A DNA stretch of 64,000 bases from Burkholderiaceae bacterium. GTDB taxonomy: Bacteria; Pseudomonadota; Gammaproteobacteria; Burkholderiales; Burkholderiaceae_C. Positions 8,879-19,700 of this stretch are shown piece by piece. The position numbers and the translations under genes are program-made. Within the stretch, counting starts at the first letter, position 1. Every line of letters starts with the position of its first letter. The stretch covers positions 124,001 through 188,000 of the forward strand of contig JAFEHU010000021.1 of NCBI GenBank assembly GCA_017848435.1, in the 5' to 3' direction. The notes under the pieces were generated by a model. That model saw only the letters and a list, made by a program, of their open reading frames with translations, did no database searches and had not been told where the DNA came from.

Positions 8879-10240
8879 TCAGGCGCGCGGGCGGGTGGTG
8901 TGCCACACCAACCCAACGAACAACACCGCCACACAGGTCAGCGCCACCACGCTGGTGACCCAGAACGCCTGTGGTGATTGCCAGGCGGGTATCCGGCCGG
9001 CCATGCCTTCGTAGGCCAGCCAGTAGCCACCCGCCAGACCAACACCCCACAGCAGCACGCTGTAGATGGCCAGTGGCAACAGCGTGACGCGGTAGCAGCG
9101 CAGCACAAAGACGCTGAGCGCCTGCAGCGTGTCCATCAGGTGGTACAGCGCGACCCACTTCAGCAACACCGCCGCACTGACCACCACCGCCGCATTGCCG
9201 CTGTAGAGCCTTGGAAGGACCTCGCTGGCCAGCAGCAGCGTGGCCGACAGCGCGAGCGCCGCCCCGCCGGCCAGCTTGTAGCCCGCCCACACTGCCTGGC
9301 GTGCCTGCCCCGGTTGTGCAGCGCCCAGGCGGTAGCTGACCCGGGCGCTGGTGGCAATGCCCAACGACAGCGGCACCATGTAAAGCACCGTGGCGAGGTT
9401 GGCGGCAATCTGGTGGCTGGCCGACGCGGTGGCGCCCTGGCGCGCAATGAACAAGGCCATCAGGGTGAAAGACGTCACCTCCACCAGCACCGCCAGCCCG
9501 CCGGGCACACCCAGCCGCGCCAGCCGGCCAATGTGCTGCCAGTCCGGGCGGGCCATCCGGGCAAACAGCACCAGCGGTGCGTACAGCAGGCGCGTCCGCA
9601 GCATCCACACCGCCACCACCAGCATGGTGTAGTTGACGATCAGCGTGGCCCAGGCACAGCCTGCCAGCCCCCGCGCCTCCAAGCCCAGGCCGCCAAACGC
9701 CAGCCACAGCGACAGCGGCACCTTGAGCGTCAGCGAGCCGATCTGCAGCCAGGTCACCAGCAACGGGCGGCCCATGGACTGGTTCAGATTGGCATAGAGC
9801 CGGAACAACAGCGATGGCGCCAGCGCAAAGGCCAGGATATGCAGGTAGGCCAGCACCTCGGCCTGCAATGCGGCGGGCACTTCGGTCCAGTGCAGCAGGG
9901 GCTGGGCCCACAGCAGCACCCCCATGCCAACCGCCACCGCCATGGCACAGAGGTAAAGCGACTGGCGCACCGAGGCGCCAATCTCGCGATGGCGCTGGGC
10001 GCCCCGCAGCTCGGCCCAGACGGGGAGAGTGGCCTGCATCACGCCAATGAGCGAGACGAACACGCTGACGTAGATGGCGGTACCGACCGAGAGCGCTGCC
10101 AACGCGGTGTCGGAATAGCGGCCGGCAATCAGCGTGTCGGTCACGCCAAAGGCCATCACCGCCAGCTGCCCCACCAGCACGCTGGCACTGTGCCGCGCGA
10201 TGGCGCGCAGGTCGCTCGTGGGCAAGGCGGGGTGGCCCAT
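8879..10240 (-). CDS. MATE-family efflux transporter (NorM-like)
   Basis: 453-aa polytopic inner-membrane protein with about 12 hydrophobic segments in two similar halves, as expected for the multidrug and toxin extrusion family. N-terminal ARHSASVLVGQLAVMAFGVTD matches the MATE start with its conserved FGVTDT(L)IAG region. The second half contains ASHQIAANLATVLYMVPLS, the matching repeat block. Start ATG 10240 overlaps the stop of the upstream gene by one base (TGATG), so the pair is coupled. Function is probably Na+- or H+-driven export of cationic compounds. Export of a lipid-linked intermediate is possible given the glycosyltransferase-like partner, but unproven. Confidence 0.9.
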   Translation of the reverse strand: MGHPALPTSDLRAIARHSASVLVGQLAVMAFGVTDTLIAGRYSDTALAALSVGTAIYVSVFVSLIGVMQATLPVWAELRGAQRHREIGASVRQSLYLCAMAVAVGMGVLLWAQPLLHWTEVPAALQAEVLAYLHILAFALAPSLLFRLYANLNQSMGRPLLVTWLQIGSLTLKVPLSLWLAFGGLGLEARGLAGCAWATLIVNYTMLVVAVWMLRTRLLYAPLVLFARMARPDWQHIGRLARLGVPGGLAVLVEVTSFTLMALFIARQGATASASHQIAANLATVLYMVPLSLGIATSARVSYRLGAAQPGQARQAVWAGYKLAGGAALALSATLLLASEVLPRLYSGNAAVVVSAAVLLKWVALYHLMDTLQALSVFVLRCYRVTLLPLAIYSVLLWGVGLAGGYWLAYEGMAGRIPAWQSPQAFWVTSVVALTCVAVLFVGLVWHTTRPRA

Positions 10241-11931
10241 CAGGGCGCCAGCCGGCGGTAGAGCAACACGTCGTCGGTGCGGTCAGAGGGACGCCGCAGC
10301 ACCGCCTGCAGGTTCCACTGCACCATGTCGGTGGCCTCAGGCAGGGTGGCCTGGTCGGCTGTGTCCACCAGCAGCCAGGGGCAAGTGTGGGCAGACGAAA
10401 CGGGCAGCATGGTCAGACCACCGTGGTATTTCAGGGCCGCTGCATGGCCTTGCGACAGACCGTACATCTCGACACACTGGTCGGCGCGCACATGCACCGC
10501 CACACGCTGTGCCAGTACGGTGTAGCTGCGGGCAAAGTCCAGTGCGGGCAGCCACAGCGTCATCAGCAGCAGCCAGCCCAGCACCGCGCCGCCAGCGGGC
10601 AACACCAGGCTTTTCCACAGCGCGGTGCGGTGGCGGCCGACGCGCCAGGTGACCAGCCAGGCCCAGGCCAGGGTGGCCAGCAAAGCCACCACGAAGGCGA
10701 GCCAGGAAAAGCTGGGCACAAAGTCGGGTGCCAGCTTGGCCACGTTGGCTGCCGGCTTGGCCGGAAAGCCGGTCTGCATTGCGATCCAGACCACCCAGAT
10801 GGTGATGGCAGAAGCGGTGAAAAACAGCAGCGTGAACCAGTCGATCAAAGCCGACATGCTGCGCCGCAGGGTGGGCAGGGAGAAAGCCGCCAGCGTGGCC
10901 AGTGCCGGCAAGGCCAGCAGCAGCGAGCGGTCAGCCGACGGTGTGGTGAGGGTGACGGTGATGCCCAGCGCCGCAAACCACAGCGGCAGTGCCACATGGC
11001 GGCTGCGCAGCATGTAACGCCAGCGCCACAGCGTCCACAGCGCCAGTGGCCAGGCGGGCCAGGTGAACCAGAGCAGCAGGCGGCCGAGGCTGCGCCACTC
11101 AGGCCAGTGGTCCAGCGACAGCCCGGGCAATGCGATGCGCCAGCGCCACAGGTCGAATGCGGTGGCCAATGCCGCGCTAAGCAGCGTGGCGCTCGCCAGC
11201 GCCAGCACACTGTGGCGCCGTCGGTCGTCCTGATCGGCACTGCGCGGTGAGCTGGCACAGAGCGCAAGGCAGCCTGTGCCCAGCAAGGCGGCCAACGTGG
11301 GCGCACCGCTCAGGGCCAGGCCGGCCAGGCCCAGGTGCAACCCGACCACCGGCCTCGCCTGGCGCACGGGCAAGGCGGCCACCGAATAAAACACCAGCGC
11401 CACGCTGGCCAACTGCGCCAAGGCCGGGGTCGTTTCGTGCGAAAGCTGGGCCAGCCCAAGACAGGCAATCAGCGCCAGGAGGCCACCGTCGGCCATGGCA
11501 CGTGCGTAATCGGCTGGATGGGCTTCACCACCAAAGGCAAAGGCCACCGGCTGGGCCTGCGGGCTGCGGGCCAGGTGGTAGACGCCGTACCAGGTGGCGG
11601 TCAGCGTGAGCGCCAGCAGCAGCACAAAAGGCAGTCGGCTGGCGAGTGCCGGGTCCAGCCAGGGCAGCCCCTGGATGAAGAGCGCCCCCAGCCAGTAGGG
11701 CAGCAAGGCGTCGTGGGCAGGGCCCTGGCCCGCCACTTCGGGGGTGAGCCAGCCGGTGAGACCGGACGCGATGTTGGCCATGTAGCCAAACGACGTCATG
11801 TCGGCGCTTTTCCAGGGCTGCCGACCGACAAAGCCCGGCACGATGTAGGCCAGACACAGCAGGAACAGGGCCAGTCGGGGCAGCCGGCGCACGGCGTGTT
11901 GGGCAACGATGGCGGGCGTGGGCTGGTTCAC
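10240..11931 (-). CDS. Polytopic membrane protein, ArnT/PMT (GT39)-like glycosyltransferase
   Basis: About 563 aa with roughly 12 predicted membrane helices. After the first helix (LALFLLCLAYIVPGFVG) comes GRQPWKSADMTSFGYMAN, the place where ArnT and protein-O-mannosyltransferases carry an acidic catalytic motif in the first periplasmic loop. Here the sequence is KSADM rather than the usual DE/DD, so catalytic activity is uncertain. The C-terminal soluble part (from about residue 470) contains a Cys pair (CVEMYG, HTCPWLLVD). Start GTG 11931 is chosen because it lies just past the rpmE2 terminator and keeps the first helix; no ATG lies between it and the terminator. One-base overlap with the MATE gene. 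Confidence 0.6.
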   Translation of the reverse strand: MNQPTPAIVAQHAVRRLPRLALFLLCLAYIVPGFVGRQPWKSADMTSFGYMANIASGLTGWLTPEVAGQGPAHDALLPYWLGALFIQGLPWLDPALASRLPFVLLLALTLTATWYGVYHLARSPQAQPVAFAFGGEAHPADYARAMADGGLLALIACLGLAQLSHETTPALAQLASVALVFYSVAALPVRQARPVVGLHLGLAGLALSGAPTLAALLGTGCLALCASSPRSADQDDRRRHSVLALASATLLSAALATAFDLWRWRIALPGLSLDHWPEWRSLGRLLLWFTWPAWPLALWTLWRWRYMLRSRHVALPLWFAALGITVTLTTPSADRSLLLALPALATLAAFSLPTLRRSMSALIDWFTLLFFTASAITIWVVWIAMQTGFPAKPAANVAKLAPDFVPSFSWLAFVVALLATLAWAWLVTWRVGRHRTALWKSLVLPAGGAVLGWLLLMTLWLPALDFARSYTVLAQRVAVHVRADQCVEMYGLSQGHAAALKYHGGLTMLPVSSAHTCPWLLVDTADQATLPEATDMVQWNLQAVLRRPSDRTDDVLLYRRLAP

Positions 11932-11966
11932 AGAAATAAAGCTGGCGTGGGGTCGGTTTCGGGTCG

Positions 11967-12006
11967 CCAAAAGAAAAGGGCAGCTCGGAAACCCGGGCTG
12001 CCCTTT
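11967..12006 (-). terminator. Intrinsic terminator after rpmE2
   Basis: Minus strand: a perfect 10-bp stem (AAAGGGCAGC / GCTGCCCTTT) with a 12-base loop, followed by TCTTTT. It begins 17 bases after the rpmE2 stop, so the downstream membrane-protein gene likely needs its own promoter or read-through. Confidence 0.9.
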
Positions 12007-12022
12007 ATACCTAAAACGGGGC

Positions 12023-12280
12023 TTACTTGGCGGTGGTCTTGCCGAAGCGGTTGCGGAACTTCTCAACGCGGCCACCCATGTTGTCCACCGACTTCTGTGT
12101 GCCGGTGTAGAAGGGGTGCGACTCGCTGGAGGTGTCCAGCTTGTACAGCGGCAATTCGCGACCGTCTTCCAAGGTGATCATTTCCTTGGCGTTGACGCAC
12201 GAGCGGGTGACGAACTTGAAGTTGTTGGACAGGTCCAAAAAGCAAACTTCGCGGTAGTTGGGGTGAATGCCGTCTTTCAT
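12023..12280 (-). CDS. rpmE2: 50S ribosomal protein L31, type B
   Basis: 85-aa L31 paralogue of the zinc-independent (C-minus) kind. [20 protein letters not shown] matches type B L31 and the CxxC zinc motif of type A is absent. [20 protein letters not shown] is the conserved core. In many bacteria this form replaces zinc-binding L31 under zinc limitation, but many Burkholderiales carry only it. A -10-like TATAAT lies 70 bp upstream, at the end of rho, and a strong terminator follows. Confidence 0.97.
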   Translation of the reverse strand: MKDGIHPNYREVCFLDLSNNFKFVTRSCVNAKEMITLEDGRELPLYKLDTSSESHPFYTGTQKSVDNMGGRVEKFRNRFGKTTAK

Positions 12281-12349
12281 GGGGTTTTCCTGGTCAGGTG
12301 CGGTAGCCGGGCCAGCCAGTCTGGCCTACTTTCCGCAGAAAAGCCTTAG

Positions 12350-12355
12350 ATTATA
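12350..12355 (-). promoter_or_regulatory. -10 element (TATAAT), probable rpmE2 promoter
   Basis: A perfect TATAAT on the minus strand two bases after the rho stop codon. The -35 would fall in the last codons of rho and is poor (ATGATG at 17 bp). Placement between rho and rpmE2 supports an independent rpmE2 promoter. Confidence 0.5.
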
Positions 12356-12357
12356 GC

Positions 12358-13620
12358 TCAGCCGCCTCTGCGCATCATGTCGAAAAAGTCGACGTTGCTT
12401 TTGGTGGCTTTCATGTTCTTCAGCATCAGTTCCATCGACTCGATCTCGTCCATGTTGTACATGAACTGGCGCAAGATGCGGGTCTTCTGCAAAATTTCAG
12501 GGGCCAACAGCAGTTCTTCACGGCGGGTGCCGCTGCGGTTGAGCTGGATCGACGGGAACACGCGCTTTTCGTACAGGCGGCGGTCGAGGTGGATTTCGCT
12601 GTTACCGGTGCCCTTGAACTCTTCAAAGATCACTTCGTCCATGCGGCTGCCGGTGTCGATCAGCGCGGTGGCGATGATGGTCAGCGAGCCACCTTCTTCA
12701 ACGTTGCGCGCAGCGCCGAGGAAACGCTTGGGGCGTTGCAGTGCGTTGGAGTCCACGCCACCGGTCAGCACCTTGCCAGAAGACGGCACGACGTTGTTGT
12801 AGGCGCGTGCCAGGCGGGTGATCGAATCAAGCAGGATCACCACGTCTTTTTTCAGTTCAACCAGCCGCTTGGCGCGCTCGATCACCATTTCGGCCACATG
12901 GACGTGGCGGGCGGCGGGTTCGTCAAAGGTGGAGGCGATCACCTCACCCTTGACCGAGCGCTGCATCTCGGTCACTTCTTCGGGCCGCTCGTCCACCAGC
13001 AGCACCATCATGTGGATGTCGGGGTAGTTGGCGGCGATGGCGTGGGCCATGTGCTGCATCATCACCGTCTTGCCGCTCTTGGGCGGGGCGACCAGCAGGG
13101 CGCGCTGGCCTTTGCCGATGGGGGCAATGATGTCGATGATGCGGCCGGTGATGTTCTCGTCGCCCTTGATGTCGCGTTCCAGCTTCATCTGTTCCTTGGG
13201 GAACAGCGGGGTCAGGTTCTCGAACATGACCTTGTGTTTGTTCTGCTCTGGGGGGCCACCGTTGACGGCGTCGAGCTTGGTGAGTGCAAAGTAGCGCTCG
13301 CCGTCTTTCGGTGTGCGCACTTCGCCTTCGATCATGTCGCCGGTGTGCAGGTTGAAGCGGCGCACCTGGCTCGGGCTGATGTAGATGTCGTCGGTGCTGG
13401 CGGTGTAGCTGGTGTCTGGGCTGCGCAGGAAGCCGAAGCCGTCGGGCAGGATTTCCAGCACGCCATCGGCAAACACCTGCTCACCGGCACGGGCGCGCTT
13501 CTTGATGATGGCGAACATCAGTTCCTGCTTGCGCATGCGGCCGGTGTTTTCGATCTCAAGGGCTTCGGCCTGCTTGAGGACTTCAGACACGTGCAGTGCC
13601 TTGAGTTCGTTTAAGTGCAT
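12358..13620 (-). CDS. rho: Transcription termination factor Rho
   Basis: Hexameric RNA-dependent ATPase/helicase that releases RNA polymerase. 420 aa, the standard length. The N-terminal Rho-N helix bundle ([19 protein letters not shown]) precedes the cold-shock-like RNA-binding domain ([23 protein letters not shown]). The RecA-like motor has Walker A APPKSGKT, Walker [14 protein letters not shown], and the Q/R-loop segment [15 protein letters not shown]. Downstream of trxA in the same direction, a common gammaproteobacterial and betaproteobacterial pairing. Confidence 0.98.
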   Translation of the reverse strand: MHLNELKALHVSEVLKQAEALEIENTGRMRKQELMFAIIKKRARAGEQVFADGVLEILPDGFGFLRSPDTSYTASTDDIYISPSQVRRFNLHTGDMIEGEVRTPKDGERYFALTKLDAVNGGPPEQNKHKVMFENLTPLFPKEQMKLERDIKGDENITGRIIDIIAPIGKGQRALLVAPPKSGKTVMMQHMAHAIAANYPDIHMMVLLVDERPEEVTEMQRSVKGEVIASTFDEPAARHVHVAEMVIERAKRLVELKKDVVILLDSITRLARAYNNVVPSSGKVLTGGVDSNALQRPKRFLGAARNVEEGGSLTIIATALIDTGSRMDEVIFEEFKGTGNSEIHLDRRLYEKRVFPSIQLNRSGTRREELLLAPEILQKTRILRQFMYNMDEIESMELMLKNMKATKSNVDFFDMMRRGG

Positions 13621-13749
13621 GGAATGACCCCTTTGGGGTGTGTCTACGGAAAACGGGGGGAGGTTTCGAGAGAGGCCAGAAGGTGCCTCACAAACCGGGG
13701 AACTCGAACTGCCTCGCGCTGGCGATGCAGTGAACTGGGAAGATTATGA

Positions 13750-13790
13750 CAGGAAAAGAAGCGCCGCCGGAGCGCGGTGGCTCCAGCGGG
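13750..13790 (-). terminator. Probable intrinsic terminator after trxA
   Basis: On the minus strand a 9-bp stem (CGCTGGAGC / GCTCCGGCG, one U-G wobble) with a 6-base loop is followed by GCGCTTCTTTTCC. It lies 13 bases past the trxA stop and would separate trxA from rho. Confidence 0.6.
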
Positions 13791-13801
13791 CGGGGGGCGC
13801 G

Positions 13802-14134
13802 TCAGGCCAGTTGCTGGTCGATGAACGCGGTGAGTTGCGATTTGCTCATGGCGCCGACCTTGGTGGCAGCGAGCTGGCCGCCCTTGAAGACCATCAGCGT
13901 TGGGATGCCGCGGATGCCGAACTTGGCCGGGATGTCGCGGTTTTCATCGACGTTCATCTTGGCGATTTGTAGCTTGCCTTCGTAGGCGGCAGACACCTCG
14001 TCCAGAATCGGCGCGATCATTTTGCAGGGGCCGCACCACTCAGCCCAGTAGTCAACCAGCACGGGGGTGGTGGACTGCAGGACGTCGGCGTCAAAGCTGG
14101 CGTCGGAAATGTGTTTGATCAGGTCGCTGGCCAT
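13802..14134 (-). CDS. trxA: Thioredoxin 1
   Basis: 110-aa cytoplasmic disulfide reductase. The active site is [11 protein letters not shown] (Cys about 34 and 37). The cis-Pro loop [11 protein letters not shown] and the buried Asp of VDYWAEW are also present. The start ATG 14134 is followed by the standard [18 protein letters not shown]. Divergent from the addB-like gene; about 77 bp between them must hold both promoters. Confidence 0.98.
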   Translation of the reverse strand: MASDLIKHISDASFDADVLQSTTPVLVDYWAEWCGPCKMIAPILDEVSAAYEGKLQIAKMNVDENRDIPAKFGIRGIPTLMVFKGGQLAATKVGAMSKSQLTAFIDQQLA

Positions 14135-14211
14135 GGGGGTTCCTCAGGATTCGGTTGGCGGTACAGCTAAAGTAAGGGAATTGTGACAGAAACCAAGCCC
14201 CCACACAGGTC

Positions 14212-16752
14212 ATGGCAAGCGCTGTGAACGCTATGGAAGCGATAGCGTCAGCGCATCAGGCCAGCGTGGTGGAAGCTCGCATGGCGCAGGTGGCCGCTGT
14301 GCTCACCGCCCGTGCCGCCCACCCCGCCAGAAGCGTGGTGCTGCTGCCCTATATGCAACTGATACCGGTCGCGAAACAGGCTTGGGCGCGGTTGTCGCCC
14401 GCTGGTTTTGCCCCCCGTTGCGAAACCACATTGAACTGGACGCGCAACCTCGGTGGCTTTGTGCCGGGGCCGGACGACCTGGCTTTTGACCGGGGCCGTG
14501 ACCTGATCACCGCCCAGGCCCTGCTGGCGCGAGCCGGTTTGGCGGCGCAGCGGGAGTTGCTGGCTGGCAGCCTGGTTGACACCGCGCTGCAGCTGGCCGG
14601 GTTGGCGGCAGCCCAGGCGCCCAGCCGGCGCGCCGACTGGGCGGTGCAGGCCCGCGTGCTGGTGTCCAGCGGGTTGGATTCGCCGGTGCTGGCACTTGAA
14701 GCGGCGTTGGCCCGCACCGCGCTGGAATGGGTGGTGGCCTCGGCCTATGCCACCGACCTGCTGTTCCAGGACGCGGTGCTGCAACAGACCGACTGCTTGG
14801 TGGTGCTCGACGGCCTGCAGGCCGAGCCCTTGGTCGAGGCCCTCAAGGCGCGTTGGGGCGACAACGCGGTGTCGCTGCCGCTGGCCAACGACGCCGTGAC
14901 CACCGGCCAACTGGCGCTGCACCCGACCGACAGTCCCGAAGACGAGGCCGAGCGCGCCGCCGCCTGCGTGCTGCGCCACATCAACGCCGGCCGTGTGCCG
15001 GTGGCGCTCGCCGCCACCGACCGCGCGCTGACCCGCCGCATCCGCGCCATGCTGGGGGTGCGGGGCGTGGCCCTGCGCGACGAAACCGGCTGGAAGCTCT
15101 CCACCACCCGCGCTGCGGCGCACCTGATGGCCGCGCTGCGCGCCTGTGCCTGGCACGCCAGCAGCGACACCGTGCTCGACTGGCTCAAGAACGCGCCGGC
15201 CCTGGATGTGGCACAGGTTTCGGCATTGGAGGCCGCGCTGCGTGCCAGCGGGGCGGCAGCCTGGCCTGCCACCTTGCCCGGCACGGGTGATGTACCCGAG
15301 CAGGCGGCGTTGTGGCAGCAAGTCCATGAATGGCGCCGCAGCCTGCAGCCTGCCCGGCCCTGGCTGGCGTGGTTGCAGGCCCTGCGGGAACTGCTGGTGG
15401 CCAGTGGCCAGTGGCCGCTGCTGGCAGGCGACACCGCCGGCGACGCGGTGGTGGCCGCGCTGCGGCTGGCCGACGGGGCCGACGCCGACTGGGCCGTCTT
15501 GCCGCAGGCCGCGCGCCGCATGGGCCTGGCCGAGTTCACCGCGTGGGTCACCGACGTGCTGGAAGCCGCCAGCTTCAAACCCGCCCCCCCCGACCAGGCG
15601 CAGGTGGTGGTCATGCCGCTGCCGCAGATGCTGGCGCAGCCCTTCGCCGCCGTGGTGGTGCCTGGCTGTGACGAGGCCAACCTGCCCGCGTCGCCCGAAC
15701 CCCCCGGCAGCTGGACGCGTGCGCAGCGCGCCGGTCTGGGCCTGCCGTCGCGCGAGGGCCTGGCTGCTGCCCAACGCGCCGCCTGGCAACAGGTGCTGGC
15801 CTTGCCGTTCGTGGACGTGTTGTGGCGGCAGGCCGATGCGTCGGGCGAGCCGCTGGTGCCCAGCCCTTTGGTGCAGCAACTGCAGCTGCACCCAACGGGT
15901 TCGGCGATGGGCAGCGACCCGCGTGTGCTGAGGTCCATCACCCCGCAACCGGTGCGGCCGCCGCTGCCCACCGGGCAGGCCTTGCCCGTGGACCGGCTGT
16001 CGGCCAGTGCCTACGAAGACCTGCGGCGTTGCCCGTACCGCTTCTTTGCGTTGCGGCAACTCGGGCTGCAGGAGGCGGAAGAACTGGCGACAGAGCTGGG
16101 CAAGCGCGACTTCGGCACCTGGCTGCACGCGGTGCTGCGCGACTTCCACACGGCCCAGGCGGCCGACCCCTTGCCCCCCGGTGACGCACGCGTGTTGCGC
16201 ATCAACACCCTGGCCGACGCCCAGACGCAGGCCATGGCGCTGGCCGAAGGCGAGTTCCTGCCTTTTGCCGCCAGCTGGCCCGGCGTGCGCGACGCCTATC
16301 TCGGCTGGCTGGCCCAGCACGAGGCCAGCGGTGCGCGTTTTCTGAGTGCCGAGACACCGGCCAGTTTGCCGCTGCCCGGCGTCACCCTGGTGGGCCGGCT
16401 TGACCGCGTGGACCAGCAAGACGGCATGACCTTGGTGATGGACTACAAGACCGAGGCCCTGCAGAAGACGCGGGACCGCGTCAGGGTGCCGACCGAAGAC
16501 ACGCAGCTGCTGTTTTATGCGGCGCTGCTGGCAGACGACACGCTGCGTGCCGCGTACGTCAACGTGGGTGACCGCAGCACCGACCTCGTGGAGCAGCCAG
16601 ACGTGGTGCCTGCGCGCACCGTCTTGGTGGAAGGCATCGTGGCGGACATCGCGGCCATTGCCCGCAGCGCACCGCTGCCAGCCCTTGGCGAAGGCAGCGC
16701 CTGTGATTACTGCGCCGCCCGCGGCCTGTGCCGCAAGGATTTTTGGTCATGA
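14212..16752 (+). CDS. PD-(D/E)XK nuclease family protein, AddB-like recombination subunit
   Basis: 846 aa; probable partner of the downstream helicase in end resection of double-strand breaks. The N-terminal two-thirds resembles a degenerate SF1 helicase with no Walker A, as in AddB. The C-terminal nuclease domain shows YEDLRRCPYRFFALRQ (about residue 600), GRLDRVD, VMDYKTE and DTQLLFYAALL, the AddB/RecB-type PD-(D/E)XK series. Cys in RRCPYRF together with three in ACDYCAARGLC at the C-terminus form the four-Cys pattern of an AddB-type iron-sulfur cluster. ATG 14233 is a possible alternative start. The stop overlaps the next start (ATGA). Confidence 0.85.
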   Translation: MASAVNAMEAIASAHQASVVEARMAQVAAVLTARAAHPARSVVLLPYMQLIPVAKQAWARLSPAGFAPRCETTLNWTRNLGGFVPGPDDLAFDRGRDLITAQALLARAGLAAQRELLAGSLVDTALQLAGLAAAQAPSRRADWAVQARVLVSSGLDSPVLALEAALARTALEWVVASAYATDLLFQDAVLQQTDCLVVLDGLQAEPLVEALKARWGDNAVSLPLANDAVTTGQLALHPTDSPEDEAERAAACVLRHINAGRVPVALAATDRALTRRIRAMLGVRGVALRDETGWKLSTTRAAAHLMAALRACAWHASSDTVLDWLKNAPALDVAQVSALEAALRASGAAAWPATLPGTGDVPEQAALWQQVHEWRRSLQPARPWLAWLQALRELLVASGQWPLLAGDTAGDAVVAALRLADGADADWAVLPQAARRMGLAEFTAWVTDVLEAASFKPAPPDQAQVVVMPLPQMLAQPFAAVVVPGCDEANLPASPEPPGSWTRAQRAGLGLPSREGLAAAQRAAWQQVLALPFVDVLWRQADASGEPLVPSPLVQQLQLHPTGSAMGSDPRVLRSITPQPVRPPLPTGQALPVDRLSASAYEDLRRCPYRFFALRQLGLQEAEELATELGKRDFGTWLHAVLRDFHTAQAADPLPPGDARVLRINTLADAQTQAMALAEGEFLPFAASWPGVRDAYLGWLAQHEASGARFLSAETPASLPLPGVTLVGRLDRVDQQDGMTLVMDYKTEALQKTRDRVRVPTEDTQLLFYAALLADDTLRAAYVNVGDRSTDLVEQPDVVPARTVLVEGIVADIAAIARSAPLPALGEGSACDYCAARGLCRKDFWS

Positions 16753-19700
16753 ACACGGCGCCACTGGCCTACGAACACAACGGCGAACGCATCGACCGTG
16801 CGGCGTTCTACGCCATCGCCTGCGACCCGCGCCGCAGCGTGGCGGTGGAGGCGTGTGCTGGCGCTGGCAAAACCTGGATGCTGGTGTCGCGCATCCTGCG
16901 TGCGCTGCTGGAAGGCGCGCAGCCGCACGAAATTCTGGCCATCACCTTCACCAAGAAGGCCGCTGGTGAGATGCGCCAGCGGCTGCACGAATGGCTGGAA
17001 CAGTTTGCCCATGCCACGCCCGAGGTGCTGCTGAACGAGCTTAATACCAGGGGCATTGCCCCGGAGGCAACGCACAGCCTTGTGGCGCCGCTGTCACAGC
17101 TGTACCAAACGGTGCTCGCGGCCGGCCGCCCGGTGCAGGTGCGCACCTTCCACAGCTGGTTTACCGCGCTGTTGCGCAGCGCGCCGCTGGCGGTGCTAGG
17201 CGAGTTGGGTTTGCCAACGCATTACCAGCTGCTGGAAGACGACACCGAGGCGGTACAGGCCGTGTGGCCGCGTTTCTACACCGCCGTGGCACAAGACAGC
17301 GCCGCGCGGGCCGACTACCTCGCCGCCGTGGCCACCCACGGCCGCTTCCAGACGCAGAAGGCGCTGCTCGCCGCGCTGGCCAAGCGGGTGGAATTTGCAC
17401 TGGCCGATGCGGAAGGCGTGGTCGACGCGTCGGTGGCGCCCTTTGGCACCGTATTCACCGAGTTTTCCGGGCACGACCACCCCAACGACATGCTGGCAGG
17501 CGACGACAGCACCGGCCCCCGCACGCTGCTGTGGGCCGCCGCCCGCGCCCTGGGCCGCGCCAGCGCACGCACCTTTGCCGAAAAAGGCCGCGAACTGGAA
17601 CAGGCCCTGACCGGCCACGACGCCGGTGCCATGCTGGCCGCGTTGCTGACCCAAAAAGGCGAGCCACGCAAGTTCAGCGACAAACTGGCCGACATTGACA
17701 CGGTGCGCGCGGCACAAGAGGTGGCCCTGCGCCTGGCCGCCGCAGGGGACCAGCACACCGCGTGGCAGCACCAGCAGCGCATGGCGCGCCTGGCACGGCG
17801 GCTGATTGCCGAGTTTGCCCAGCTCAAACGCGAACGCGGCTGGGTCGACATGAACGACCTGGAGAGCGCTGCGCTGTTCATGCTGCGCAACGAGGTGCTC
17901 AGCGGCTGGGTGCAGGAGCGGCTGGACGCGCGGGTCAAGCACCTGCTGATCGACGAGTTCCAGGACACCAACCCGCTGCAGTGGCAGGCGCTGAAGTCGT
18001 GGCTGTCGGGCTACACAGGGGCAGGGGGCGGGCTCAGCGTGTTCATCGTGGGCGACCCCAAGCAAAGCATCTACCGCTTCCGCCGCGCCGAGCCACAGGT
18101 CTTTGTTGCCGCGCAGGCCTTTGTGCGCGAAGGCCTGGCGGGCGACCTGCTGAGCTGCGACCACACCCACCGCAATGCGCGCCAGGTGATGGCGCTGGTC
18201 AACGGCGTGATGGGTGCGGCGCAAGACGCTGGCGAGTACACCGGCTTTCGCGCCCACACCAGCGAATCACCGGCCGCGGGGCGTGTGGCCCGCCTGCCGC
18301 AGATCGGGCGCGACCTGCCCGAAGACGAACACCCTTCTGAGGACGGCGAGACACCCTGGTGGCGCAACAGCCTCACCACCCCGCGCGAGCTGCCCGAAGA
18401 GACCCTGCGCACCCGCGAATGCCGCCAGGTCGCGCACTTCATTGCGGCCGAACTGGCCGCGGGCCACCCGCCCAAAGACATCATGGTGCTGTCGCGCAAG
18501 CGCGAGCCATTGGGTGTGCTGCGCGACGCGCTGCGCGCGCTGCACATCCCCACGCAGCAGCCCGAGAAAAACGACCTCGCCGACGCGCCCGAGGTGCAGG
18601 ACCTGGTGGCGCTGCTGGACGTGCTGGTGTCGCCCACCCACGACCTGTCGCTGGCGCAAGCCCTCAAGTCGCCGCTGTTTGGCGTCAGCGACGCGGGGCT
18701 GGTGCAGCTGGCACTGCGCCAGCGCCAGGCGCGTGCCGAGGGGCGCCGCGCCGGCTGGCTGGCGTTGTTGCAAGAAGGGCCGTTGCAAGACCCTGGCGCC
18801 CCCGGCGAAGGCGCTGCGCTGCGCGACATCGGCGCCACGCTCATCCGCTGGAAAGCCTGGGTGGACACCTTGCCGCCGCACGACGCGCTGGACGCCATTT
18901 GCCACGACGGCGACGTGTTCGCCCGCTACGCCGCCGCCACGCCTGCCGCACTGCGCACCAGCGTGCTGGCCAACCTGAGCGCCTTGCTGGCCGCCGCGCT
19001 GCAGACCGACGGCGGGCGTTTCCTCACGCCCTACGCGCTGGTGCGGGCGCTCAAGGCGGGCGGCGTGAAGGCCCCGGCCCTGGCCAGCGCCAACGCGGTG
19101 CGCCTGCTCACCGTGCACGGTGCCAAAGGGCTGGAGGCCCCGGTGGTGGTGGTGCTCGACACCGACACACCGCCCGCCGCCGCCGACACCATGGGCGTGC
19201 TGGTGGACTGGCCGGGCGAGGCCGAAGCGCCCGAGCGCTTCACCTTCCTCGCCAGCGAAAAACACCCCCCGTTGTGCAACGCGGCGGCGCTGCAGGCCGA
19301 GCAGGCGGCCCGCCAGCGCGAAGAACTCAACACCCTCTACGTGGCCATGACGCGCCCCCGCAGCACGCTGGTGCTGTCGTCGGTACAGCCCTACCGCGCA
19401 GCCCCGCAGAGTTGGTGGCAGCGCCTCGGCGCGTGGGCCGAAGCCAACGAAGGTGTTTGCGAGGCACTGCCTGCCCCAAGCGCCCCTGAAGGCCTGCACA
19501 ATGGCCCAGACACCCCTTTCACACCATTTTTAATGCCAAATCTGCCTCAAGCTATAGTGAAATCTAGCGATTCAGCTATTAAAAACATAGTAAATACACC
19601 GCCGGACGCCGACCCCTCGGCGCGCCTCGGCCAGGCCATGCACCGCCTGCTGGAGTGGGGCCTGCCCGCTGCGGGGGCGGTGGGCGCGGCGCAACTGCTG

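Noticed and set aside
14248..16419. A 723-codon open frame on the minus strand opposite the AddB-like gene, and similar long antisense frames elsewhere (for example 41849-43783 and 44530-46179)
   Set aside because: They are composition shadows in GC-rich DNA: low-complexity Gly/Arg/His/Gln-rich translations, no motifs, no ribosome-binding sites, and they lie exactly opposite well-supported genes.
19525..19600. The AT-rich segment in the AddA-like gene as a frameshift or insertion-sequence scar
   Set aside because: The reading frame is continuous and all downstream nuclease motifs are in frame; the segment matches the dispersed repeat instead.
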